DNA from: an uncultured Rikenellaceae bacterium
GTDB lineage: Bacteria > Bacteroidota > Bacteroidia > Bacteroidales > Rikenellaceae
DNA: 64,000 nt
Direction of reading: 5' to 3'
Assembly (NCBI GenBank): GCA_910577285.1
Contig: CAJTLO010000006.1
Location: forward strand, 1-64,000
In this document: positions 37,280 to 45,092 of the stretch, piece after piece
Position numbering within the stretch: position 1 is the first letter of the stretch
How the letters are laid out: each line of letters opens with the position of its first letter
Position numbers and translations under genes: made by a program
Notes under the pieces: generated by a model
Seen by the model: only the letters and a program-made list of their open reading frames with translations
Database searches by the model: none
What the model was told of the DNA's origin: nothing

Positions 37280-37806
37280 TTGGGGCCGGGAGAACCGGTC
37301 GGCGTCCGTCGTAGCGGTATCGGTGAGGGTGCTTTCGCCGGTGCTGTTGTCGGTCGGCCGGGGAACGCAAAAGGGGACGGTCGGTGCATTGCCGGACAAC
37401 GGAGAGGAGCGATGCGGAGGAGTGGGAAGACAGGGGACGTGGGTGCGGATCGGAGGAAGAACCGCAAGGGCGGAAGTGTGAGCGGGGTCTTTTGCCGCTC
37501 GCGCCGCGGCGTGCCTTTTCGTCCGGCGGCAGCGTGAGCGGGCCGGGGCGGTTGGGGAGCGGAAGCGGGGTGGCGAAAGTCACCGGAAACGGGGCCGGAT
37601 ATCGCCCAAGCTACCCGCGACGCCATCCTCGACGAATCTATCGGGACTCTACGGGCGAGGTCCCTCACCTACGCGAAGGATTCCGTCGTATCTATAGCGA
37701 TACGGGCTTCCTTTGCGGAGAAGGATTCCCGAGGCGGAGCGCCTTTTGCGTAGAGCAATAGCAGGGCCGAGTGTCATGACCGCCGCGTTGCCCGGCGGTT
37801 TTACTG
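37280..37806. other. Intergenic region
   Basis: No gene supported. An imperfect inverted repeat lies at the right end (CTACGCGAAGG near 37670, CCTTTTGCGTAG near 37742), possibly the end of the minus-strand PAP2 transcript. Confidence 0.5.
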
Positions 37807-38688
37807 TCAGAATACGCAGGCGAAGCCGGCGCCGTAGTAACCGTAGCCGATGGCCGGAGTGAACATCATGCCGGCTTGTTGCGTCCGGCCCTCCTTGCCG
37901 TAGATCCACCGGTCGAAGAGGGGCAGCAGCAGATAGGCGACCTCGACGCTTGCGATGCCGATGCCGGCGCCCGTCACGACGTCGCTCAGCCAGTGGCGCC
38001 TGTTGAGGATGCGCATGGCACCGGTTGCCGTGGCTACGGCGTAGCCTGCCACGCCGATCCAGGGCGATACGCTCTTGTATTCGCGGAAGAGTAGGTGGGC
38101 GCCCGTGAAGACGGTGGCGGTGTGGCCCGAGGGGAAAGAGTTCCATGCCGAACCGTCGGGGCGCAGTACGGGAATGGAGAATTTCATGGTGTTGACGATG
38201 GCCGCCATGACGAGGTAGGAGGTTGCCGCAACGATGGTCCTTTCCAGGAAGTTGTGTCGGGTCTTTACGCCGGCAAGCCCGAAGTAGGCCACGATGGGGG
38301 CGTATTGCAGGTAGTCGTCGACGTGCGTTCGGCCCGGGAATGCCCGTAGCGCTGCGGCTTTGACGTCTCCGTTGACCTTCTGCAGCAGCGGATTGCACTG
38401 CGCGATCGAACCGTAAGCGATGAAGCCGGCCGGAATGATGAACCGTGCTCCGGTGGAGTGCCAGAAGTCGCGGCGGGGCCGGACGCTCTCCGGCAGTCGG
38501 ATCGGATCGTCGGCGAAGGAGGGAGCGGCGGTCAGCCCGTATGCGGGGAGGGTGGCGGCAGGGAGCGTGATGCGGCTCTCTGCTGCGGACGGAGCGATGG
38601 TAAAGGGTGTCCGGTCGGGGGTAAGGGCGGCGGCGCGACCGTTGAGGAGGGACAGGAGAGTGAGCAGGAGAATGATGGTCCGGTTCAT
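37807..38688 (-). CDS. PAP2-family membrane phosphatase
   Basis: 293 residues; the start at 38688 gives a signal-like MNRTIILLLTLLSLLNG. The phosphatase motifs are KFSIPVLRPDG (motif 1), SFPSGHTATVF (motif 2) and RILNRRHWLSDVVTGA (motif 3, with RILNR in place of SR). Several helices follow. Family members dephosphorylate lipid pyrophosphates or phosphates such as undecaprenyl diphosphate or lipid A; the exact substrate is unknown. The C-terminal GYGYYGAGFACVF ends in an aromatic residue like an outer-membrane strand. It is a single-gene unit. Confidence 0.85.
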   Translation of the reverse strand: MNRTIILLLTLLSLLNGRAAALTPDRTPFTIAPSAAESRITLPAATLPAYGLTAAPSFADDPIRLPESVRPRRDFWHSTGARFIIPAGFIAYGSIAQCNPLLQKVNGDVKAAALRAFPGRTHVDDYLQYAPIVAYFGLAGVKTRHNFLERTIVAATSYLVMAAIVNTMKFSIPVLRPDGSAWNSFPSGHTATVFTGAHLLFREYKSVSPWIGVAGYAVATATGAMRILNRRHWLSDVVTGAGIGIASVEVAYLLLPLFDRWIYGKEGRTQQAGMMFTPAIGYGYYGAGFACVF

Positions 38689-38779
38689 TGCGCTACGAAA
38701 TCGTTTGAGTTTCCGAATAGCTGTTCGCTGAAAGCCGAATACGGAACATTGCCGTATTCGCAATCCGATTCGATCGCAA

Positions 38780-38787
38780 CAAATATA
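38780..38787 (-). promoter_or_regulatory. -7 box of PAP2 promoter
   Basis: Minus-strand TATATTTG; ATTG lies 15 bp upstream and TTTA 22 bp upstream as possible -33 boxes. The leader would be about 85 nt. Confidence 0.5.
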
Positions 38788-38819
38788 CTATAATCTCGTC
38801 AACAATATATAAACCGATA

Positions 38820-39268
38820 CGATCCCGTATCGCTTGTCGGGCGGCAGTGCGCATGGGATGGTGCGATGCGGTGCCGTCGGAGGAGGGTAATTTGCAGGCC
38901 GGTGCGGGTATTTTGCATGGAGCGGCGGAGTTTTTCGGGAAGCAGGGAAGGAGGGTGCTTTTCGGGGAGAAGGGAGAGCGGAGCGCAGAGCAGCCCGGGA
39001 CGCGGACAGGGGCTTTCCCGTTCGTTGCCCGTGTGACAGGGAGCCGGCGCGATGGATTTGCGTTTCGAGGTGGAACGAGGCCTGAAGATGCGATGAAAAC
39101 GGCCGGTAATTTTTGAACGGGGTGCGATCGGAGGTTTTTTCCGGAATTTCCCGGACGATCGGGGATCGTAGCTTTGCCGAGGGAAGAGGCCGGTTGCGTG
39201 GCATGGTACCGGATAGGGCTGGAACTTCCCGTGTGGGAAGAGGCTCTCGTTGTGTTTGACGTCTAATT
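38820..39268. other. Intergenic region
   Basis: Nothing recognised on either strand. Confidence 0.5.
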
Positions 39269-39299
39269 AATAAACCCGCTGAATTTCAGCGGGTTTATT
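39269..39299 (-). terminator. Terminator of tRNA-Leu
   Basis: Stem AATAAACCCGCTGA / TCAGCGGGTTTATT with loop ATT, just past the 3' end of the tRNA. Confidence 0.85.
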
Positions 39300-39309
39300 G
39301 CGTGTCTTG

Positions 39310-39395
39310 TACCCGGAGCGGGGATCGAACCCGCACGGACATCGCTGCCCACGGGATTTTAAGTCCCGCGTGTCTACCTGTTCCACCATCCGGGC
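39310..39395 (-). tRNA. tRNA-Leu (anticodon TAA)
   Basis: 86 nt, class II: acceptor GCCCGGA with TCCGGGT, anticodon stem GGGAC/ATCCC-like with loop CTTAAAA holding TAA, long variable arm, and a TTCGATC T-loop. CCA is not encoded. Confidence 0.93.
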
Positions 39396-39429
39396 GTTTC
39401 GGTAAAAGACGTGCAAATATAGGAAATAT

Positions 39430-39838
39430 TCGCAGAAAATCGAAAGTGGTGTCGGCCCGTAGGGGCGGGACACGGTCGCGCAGCGATTCGATCGATGCAA
39501 ATGTGTTCTGCATTCGCAGAAAATCGAAAGTGGTGTCGGCCCGTAGGGGCGGGACACGGTCGCGCAGCGATTCGATCGATGCAAATGTGTTCTGCATTCG
39601 CAGAAAATCGAAAGTGGTGTCGGCCCGTAGGGGCGGGACACGGTCGCGCAGCGATTCGATCGATGCAAATGTGTTCTGCATTCGCAGAAAATCGAAAGTG
39701 GTGTCGGCCCGTAGGGGCGGGACACGGTCGCGCAGCGATTCGATCGATGCAAATGTGTTCTGCATTCGCAGAAAATCGAAAGTGGCTGTCGGCCCGCAGG
39801 GGCGGGACACGGTCGCGCAGCGATTCGATCGAGGCAAC
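39430..39838. repeat. Tandem repeat, 84 bp unit, five copies
   Basis: Units start with CGCAGAAAATCGAAAGTGG at 39431, 39515, 39599, 39683 and 39767. The first four are essentially identical and the fifth has one inserted base and a few changes. The unit continues GTCGGCCCGTAGGGGCGGGA, CACGGTCGCGCAGCGATTCG and GATGCAAATGTGTTCTGC. It lies just upstream of tRNA-Leu. Because 84 is a multiple of three, long repetitive frames appear on both strands, but they run through the tRNA or have no start, so I treat the array as noncoding. Confidence 0.92.
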
Positions 39839-40223
39839 CGGGAAAAATATTCGTCGAGAAGCGAAGTTGCGTATCGGATGCAAGAGGCACGTTCGGGTGG
39901 TTGGGCGAAGCGGGTGGGGAGGAGGACGCGGCGGACCGTGGCGTCCGGTCGCCGGCTTCGTGGCAGCTGTATTGCCGCGCTCGGAGGGGTGTCGTTCGGT
40001 TGCGGTGCATTCCGAAAGAGGGATAGGGCCGGGAGCGGAAGCTGCCGGTGCGGTCGGCGCTGCGGTCGCGGGTCCGTCCGGAGGAGGCGGTCGGACGAAT
40101 TTTATCGGCCTCCGTGTGCCGCGTTCTGCGGGAGAAACCTTACCTTTACAGGGTCGTTGGTACGTGCATTTTTGCTGCGTTGCCGCGGTACTCTAAAAGT
40201 CGAACCGTAAAAAAGTTTTGCGA
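39839..40223. other. Intergenic region upstream of mscS
   Basis: No gene. A weak -7-like TACCTTTA lies at 40142-40149. Confidence 0.45.
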
Positions 40224-41165
40224 ATGAACTTGTTTTTGCAATTGCCCAAACCGAACGTGGAGATCCCGGAGGACGGTGAAGTGTTCGGAAAATTCGAGAG
40301 CTGGATTCAGCGTGTAGTGCAGATGAGCTGGGATGACCTGCTGCACTGGATGGTACAATTCGGCGGCAAGCTGATCGCCGCGCTGCTCATCTATTTCGTC
40401 GGTCGCTGGCTGATCCGTAAATTCGACGGATTGTTGAACCGCATCTTCCAGAGGCGCGAGCTGGATCCGTCGCTCAACTCCTTTATCCGGAGCATCGTGC
40501 GGATCGTCTTTTGGGTATTCCTGGTCATGATGATCGTCGGGGTGCTGGGAATCCGGACGACCTCGTTCCTGGCAATCCTCGCTTCCGCCGGTTTCGCTGT
40601 CGGTATGGCGTTGAGCGGTACGCTCCAGAACTTCGCCGGCGGGGTGCTCATCCTGTTGCTCAAACCCTTCCGTACGGGCGACTACATCGTGTCGCAGGGC
40701 GTGGAGGGGACCGTCAAGGCCATCAACCTCTTCAATACGGTGCTGATCACTCCCGACAACAAGACCATCATCATTCCCAACGGCGGCATGTCGTCCAGCA
40801 TCATCAACAATGTGACCCAGTCGGGGACGCGGCGTATCGAATGGACGTTCGGCATCGCCTACGGCGACAGTTACGAAGAGGCCCGGAGGATATTGGCCGG
40901 ATTGATCGAGTCCGATCCCAGAATCATGCGATCGCCCGATTACCTCATCGCGCTCAGCGGCCTGGCCGACAGCTCCGTACAGATCGTGGTGCGGGCATGG
41001 ACCGCCACCGCCGATTTCTGGGATGTCTATTATGCGATGAATGAAAAGGTATATAACGCTTTCCCGAAACACGGACTGACCATCCCCTTCAAACAGCTGG
41101 AGGTGAGTCTGAAGTCGGATGCCCTTTCGGCCGCCGGAGGGGAGCGCTCGGCGAAAGCGGAGTAG
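40224..41165 (+). CDS. Small-conductance mechanosensitive channel, MscS family
   Basis: 313 residues from the ATG at 40224 (a TTG two codons earlier is also in frame). Membrane segments precede the pore helix, which reads FAVGMALSGTLQNFAGGVLI, the Gly/Ala-packed MscS TM3. The cytosolic domain follows with PFRTGDYIV, NTVLITPDNKTIIIPNG and the C-terminal FPKHGLTIPF. It opens under membrane tension to release solutes. It is a single gene closed by a terminator at 41181-41222. Confidence 0.93.
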   Translation: MNLFLQLPKPNVEIPEDGEVFGKFESWIQRVVQMSWDDLLHWMVQFGGKLIAALLIYFVGRWLIRKFDGLLNRIFQRRELDPSLNSFIRSIVRIVFWVFLVMMIVGVLGIRTTSFLAILASAGFAVGMALSGTLQNFAGGVLILLLKPFRTGDYIVSQGVEGTVKAINLFNTVLITPDNKTIIIPNGGMSSSIINNVTQSGTRRIEWTFGIAYGDSYEEARRILAGLIESDPRIMRSPDYLIALSGLADSSVQIVVRAWTATADFWDVYYAMNEKVYNAFPKHGLTIPFKQLEVSLKSDALSAAGGERSAKAE

Positions 41166-41180
41166 ATTGCAGACCCGTAC

Positions 41181-41222
41181 CCGTTCCTCCGCCGCATTTT
41201 CTGTGGCGGGGGAACGGTTTTT
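41181..41222 (+). terminator. Terminator of the MscS-type gene
   Basis: Stem CCGTTCCTCCGCC / GGCGGGGGAACGG followed by TTTTTG, 16 bp upstream of the next ATG. Confidence 0.85.
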
Positions 41223-41238
41223 GTATGCTCCCGTTGAT

Positions 41239-42699
41239 ATGATCGACGTAAAGGCCAAGATACACGATAAGTTCTCCGTGGAGTTCAAAGTGGGCTTCGT
41301 GGCGGAGAGCGAATGCGGTAACGATTTTGCCATCAATACCTGGATATTCGTTCCCAACGGCCTCGATATAAATCCGTCCACCTACGGAAAACAGGACTTT
41401 TACCGCGACGTGAAGTCCAACGTACGTTTCATTACCCCCGTGTTTCCGCTCGGCGGCATAGCGGGCGGGACCGCCGTGCCGCTGGGGCACATTCGCCGGG
41501 CCTTCGCCGACTTGGCGGCCGATCCCTCGCGCGGTCACATGGCCGATTACGAATACCACATCAAGATGTTCTCCGCCATCGTGAAGAGCGCCATGCGCGA
41601 GGCCGTCTATGCGGTGGAGGAGTGCGGAGTGGCTTCCGTGGCGGCGGAGATGTGCGACAGGTTCGTGGAGGATGCGCGGCGCACGACCGCAGCCTACCGG
41701 GAGGCGGAGCGCCTGCTGGATGTGCCCGGCCTGGGGACCGAGGTGAAACACATGTATGCGTTCGGCGACGAATACGTGAGCCACCTCACCGAGAGTTTCT
41801 CTTTCCGGCTGCTGCATGCCCTGGCCCGCTTCCCCGCGGAGGAGACCGCAGAGGCGGCGGAGCGGCTGAAGAGGCTGGTGCGTGACGAGGTGCGCTACAA
41901 GGAGGTGCGCGGGTATGCGACGGTGGCGCCGGACGATCCGCAGGGAAACCGCCGGTCGGTGTATCGCCACAATGTGCTGAAGAAATACATCAGCAGCGCC
42001 CTCTATATCCGCATCAACAAGCGGGAGGACGGAAGGGCCGTCCGTCAGATCTATTACAGCATCGGGGCCGGTATCGCCATGGTGTTCGCCACCGTCATCG
42101 CTTTCGTGTTCCAGCGCCGTTTCGGCAACTTCTCCGGACCGCTGTTCGTGGCGCTCGTGGTGAGTTATATGTTGAAGGACCGGATCAAGGAGCTGACCCG
42201 TTACTACTTCGCCCATCGCCTCAGCCACCGGTATTTCGATCACAAAGCCGACATCCATATCAAGGAGCGGCCCATCGGGTGGCTCCGGGAGGGGATGGAC
42301 TTCATATCCGACGGACAGGTTCCGGCGGAGGTGATGGAGCTCCGCGGGCGCATACCGCTGGTGGAGGCGGAAAACCGGATATTCGACGAGAAGATCATCC
42401 TCTACCGCAAGCTGGTCTATATCGACGGACAGGCGTTGGCCCGCTACGACGAGTACCGCTTGTCGGGTGTCAACGATATTCTCCGGCTCCATCTGGGGCG
42501 TTTTACCCTGAAGATGGACGATCCGCAGACGGCGCTCTACCGACTGCGCGACGACGGCAGCGAGGAGGTGGTCTACACCGACCGGATTTATTATCTCAAC
42601 TTCGTCATGCAGGTCCGTTACGGAGGCGACGTGACGTACAAACGATTCCGGCTCGTGGTGACGCGTGGCGGCATCCTCTCCATCGAGGAGATGAACTGA
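41239..42699 (+). CDS. Membrane protein of unknown function
   Basis: 486 residues from the ATG at 41239 (MIDVKAKIHDKFSVEFKVGF). Residues 1-265 are soluble and charged, with a helical middle (VSHLTESFSFRLLHALARFP). Two membrane segments lie near 270-290 (IYYSIGAGIAMVFATVIAFV) and 296-313 (FSGPLFVALVVSYML), leaving both termini on the same side. The C-terminal 165 residues include MDDPQTALYRLRDDGSEEVV and a basic end. No motif I can assign. It starts only 17 bp after the preceding terminator, so its own promoter must overlap that hairpin or be internal to it. Confidence 0.8.
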   Translation: MIDVKAKIHDKFSVEFKVGFVAESECGNDFAINTWIFVPNGLDINPSTYGKQDFYRDVKSNVRFITPVFPLGGIAGGTAVPLGHIRRAFADLAADPSRGHMADYEYHIKMFSAIVKSAMREAVYAVEECGVASVAAEMCDRFVEDARRTTAAYREAERLLDVPGLGTEVKHMYAFGDEYVSHLTESFSFRLLHALARFPAEETAEAAERLKRLVRDEVRYKEVRGYATVAPDDPQGNRRSVYRHNVLKKYISSALYIRINKREDGRAVRQIYYSIGAGIAMVFATVIAFVFQRRFGNFSGPLFVALVVSYMLKDRIKELTRYYFAHRLSHRYFDHKADIHIKERPIGWLREGMDFISDGQVPAEVMELRGRIPLVEAENRIFDEKIILYRKLVYIDGQALARYDEYRLSGVNDILRLHLGRFTLKMDDPQTALYRLRDDGSEEVVYTDRIYYLNFVMQVRYGGDVTYKRFRLVVTRGGILSIEEMN

Positions 42700-42709
42700 T
42701 GCCGTTTAT

Positions 42710-42740
42710 TTTGTTCGTGCCCGCTATTGTCCTATATTTG
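42710..42740 (+). promoter_or_regulatory. Promoter of the DUF5606 gene
   Basis: TTTG at 42710-42713, exactly 19 bp, then TATATTTG at 42733-42740: a full match to the Bacteroidetes housekeeping consensus. The leader is about 30 nt. Confidence 0.8.
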
Positions 42741-42776
42741 TGCGGCTAAAAAACGTTTAACTAATAACAGACCGAT

Positions 42777-43208
42777 ATGGAACTGAGAGATATCCTTGCA
42801 ATTTCCGGCCAGCCGGGACTTTTCCGTTATGTGGCTCGCAGCAGCAACGGCGTCATCGTGGAGTCGTTGGCCGACGGGAAGCGGATGAATACGTCGGGTA
42901 CGGCCAAGATCAGTGCGCTGGCCGAGATAGCCATCTATACCGAAACCGAGGAGATGCCCCTTTGGCAGGTATTCGAGAAATTCTATGCCTATACCGGCGG
43001 TAAGCCGTCCATCGACCCCAAGTCGGATGCCGCATTGCTGAAGAAGACCTTCGGCGAAGTGGTGCCCGACTACGACCGCGAACGTGTGCATGTTTCCGAC
43101 ATGAAGAAAGTAGTGGCGTGGTTCAACCTGCTGGTTGGTGCGGGAATGACCGATTTCCGTCTGGAGAAGGAGGAGGATGCCGCCGAAGAGGCCGGGCAGC
43201 CCGAATAG
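42777..43208 (+). CDS. DUF5606 family protein
   Basis: 143 residues, cytoplasmic. The N-terminus LRDILAISGQPGLFRYVARS, with SNGVIVESLADGKR and AKISALAEIAIYTE after it, matches the Bacteroidetes-specific DUF5606 family as I know it. A small helical C-terminal half (MKKVVAWFNLLVGAG) ends in an acidic tail EEDAAEEAGQPE. The role is unknown; the strong promoter suggests steady expression. It is a single-gene unit with terminator 43254-43290. Confidence 0.8.
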   Translation: MELRDILAISGQPGLFRYVARSSNGVIVESLADGKRMNTSGTAKISALAEIAIYTETEEMPLWQVFEKFYAYTGGKPSIDPKSDAALLKKTFGEVVPDYDRERVHVSDMKKVVAWFNLLVGAGMTDFRLEKEEDAAEEAGQPE

Positions 43209-43253
43209 AACCGGACGCAGACGGGGGAGCGACTCTCCCATGCGATCGTCGCG

Positions 43254-43290
43254 AAAAAGTGCGCAGGCCACTACCGCCTGCGCACTTTTT
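43254..43290 (+). terminator. Terminator of the DUF5606 gene
   Basis: Perfect 15-bp stem AAAAAGTGCGCAGGC / GCCTGCGCACTTTTT. Confidence 0.92.
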
Positions 43291-43412
43291 GCAATGCGGG
43301 ACGGGCGGCTCCGGGCCCGAAGAGGGGTCGGCGGGGGACGATTGGTATGGTTGTTGGAACGTACCGGATGTTTCGATAAACCGGAAGTACTAATAATCTA
43401 TACGATAGGAAT

Positions 43413-43829
43413 ATGAAGAGAAAAATCTACAGGTTTCTCTCGACGGAGAGATGGAGCGATTCGGCGGTGTTCTTCATGCGCATTTTCGTGGGAGTGCTCA
43501 TGCTGATACACGGCATCGGCAAGATCAATAATTACGAGATGCTCTTCGCCACCTTTCCCGATCCGCTGGGGATAGGGAGCGCGACCTCGCTGGGGCTGAT
43601 GATCGGTGCGGAGACCCTCTGTTCGCTGCTGCTTATCGTCGGCTTGTTCGTGCGTCCCGCGGCGGCGGTGCTGGCCGTAGGGATGTTCGTGGCGTCGTTT
43701 CTCGCGGTGCCCGGCGAGCCTTTCGCCGCACACGAACTCGCCTTCGTCTACATGGGAATCTACGTGATGCTGTTCATTGCGGGCGGCATGCGTTATTCGC
43801 TCGACAGGATATTTTTCAGAATACGGTAA
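43413..43829 (+). CDS. DoxX-family membrane protein
   Basis: 138 residues with four hydrophobic helices. FMRIFVGVLMLIHGIGKI at the start is the DoxX signature (Arg in the first helix, HG near its end), followed by LGLMIGAETLCSLLLIVG and FVRPAAAVLAVGMFVAS. DoxX proteins are small inner-membrane subunits linked to quinone or thiosulfate oxidation in some species, but most are uncharacterised. It is 13 bp upstream of the hydrolase gene, so the two are probably cotranscribed. Confidence 0.85.
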   Translation: MKRKIYRFLSTERWSDSAVFFMRIFVGVLMLIHGIGKINNYEMLFATFPDPLGIGSATSLGLMIGAETLCSLLLIVGLFVRPAAAVLAVGMFVASFLAVPGEPFAAHELAFVYMGIYVMLFIAGGMRYSLDRIFFRIR

Positions 43830-43842
43830 ACGACTCACGGAT

Positions 43843-44775
43843 ATGGAAGAGTACGGACATCGCACGAGGGTAGTGGAGCTGCCCGACGATTACGAAGGCC
43901 CGGTCAAGGCCACGGTCGTTTCGCTGTGCGCGGAACGTCCCTCCGCCTCGGCCGTGCTCTATATACACGGCTATCTGGATTACTATTTCCAGTACCACAT
44001 GGGGAGCTATTTCGCCGGCCAGGGCCGGAACTTCTATGCGCTCGACCTGCGCAAGTACGGCCGTTCGTGGATGCCCCATCAGCACTTCAACTATTGTCGT
44101 CGCATGGAGGAGTACTTTCCTGAGATCGATGCGGCGATAGACGGCATCGTGGCCGACGGCAATACCGACATCACGCTGCTGGGCCATTCCACCGGCGGTC
44201 TGCTTGCCGCTCTCTATTGTGCGGAGGGCGGGCGTCGCGGACTGGTCGATCGGTTGATTCTCAACTCTCCGTTTCTGGAGTTCAATACGGGGTGGTTCGT
44301 GCGCAAGGTGTTTATCCCTGCCGCGGGAGCTCTCAGCGAGGTATTCCCCTATGCGAAGGTGAAGAACGTGTTGTCGGCTAATTACTTCCCCTCGGTCCAT
44401 GCGTCCCGTTACGGGGAGTGGGATTTCGATACGCGGTGGAAACCGGAGCAGGCGCCGCCTCTGTACCTCGCCTGGCTGCGGGCCGTGAGCCTGGCGCAGC
44501 GAAAGGTGCACCGGGGGTTGGGGTTGCCCATGCCCGTGCTGGTGATGTTCTCCGATAAGTCGACCTATCACAAAAGGTGGCACGAGGAGGCGCTCGTTTC
44601 CGACACCATCCTGAATGTGGACCATATCATGCGCTATGGCGCGAGGTTGGGCGACAACGTGACGTTGGAGGAGGTATCGGGAGGTCTTCACGACCTGGTG
44701 CTTTCGCGGCCCGAGGTACGGGAGAAGGTGCTGATGGTCATGGAGTACTTCATCGGCAAGACGCAGAAGGCATAG
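43843..44775 (+). CDS. Alpha/beta hydrolase (monoglyceride-lipase-like)
   Basis: 310 residues from the ATG at 43843. The oxyanion region VLYIHGYLDYYFQYH, the nucleophile elbow LLGHSTGGLLAA and the late His in SGGLHDLVLSRPEVRE give the serine-hydrolase triad, with an Asp candidate in VMFSDKST. FYALDLRKYGRSW is typical of the lysophospholipase/monoacylglycerol lipase branch. No signal peptide, so it acts in the cytosol. The substrate is unknown. It follows the DoxX gene by 13 bp. Confidence 0.88.
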   Translation: MEEYGHRTRVVELPDDYEGPVKATVVSLCAERPSASAVLYIHGYLDYYFQYHMGSYFAGQGRNFYALDLRKYGRSWMPHQHFNYCRRMEEYFPEIDAAIDGIVADGNTDITLLGHSTGGLLAALYCAEGGRRGLVDRLILNSPFLEFNTGWFVRKVFIPAAGALSEVFPYAKVKNVLSANYFPSVHASRYGEWDFDTRWKPEQAPPLYLAWLRAVSLAQRKVHRGLGLPMPVLVMFSDKSTYHKRWHEEALVSDTILNVDHIMRYGARLGDNVTLEEVSGGLHDLVLSRPEVREKVLMVMEYFIGKTQKA

Positions 44776-45033
44776 ACGCCTGCGGTGCGTCGTCTTTCGA
44801 TAGACGTTTCGGATCTTTTCGCCGGTGCGGGGCGGACTTCCGTAGCCGATCCCGGCAGCCGCCGCAAGGGGGCGTTGTCGGGAGGCGGGGAGGAATGCGC
44901 TCCGGAAAAGGGGAGTCTGTCCGGTACGGTTTCCCGTATCCGAGGAGGCGCTTGCCGGGGGCGGCTCGCTATCGGTGCAGCATTGATGTCTCGAAGGCGG
45001 ACTTCTTGTCGGAATGACTTTGGCGGGAGATAA

Positions 45034-45069
45034 AAAATAGCGTCGGAGCGATCGCTCCGACGCTATTTT
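45034..45069. terminator. Bidirectional terminator downstream of gyrB
   Basis: A 36-nt perfect palindrome with AAAA at one end and TTTT at the other lies between the converging hydrolase and gyrB genes, 23 bp beyond the gyrB stop. Confidence 0.88.
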
Positions 45070-45092
45070 CGTTTCTACGGACGCGGTTGTCG

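Noticed and set aside
39430..39838. CRISPR array
   Set aside because: Units are contiguous and identical over their full length; there are no unique spacers and no cas genes.
39302..40210. Repetitive 28-residue protein frame across the 84-bp array
   Set aside because: It runs through tRNA-Leu, all frames are equally open because 84 is divisible by three, and no signal or promoter supports it.
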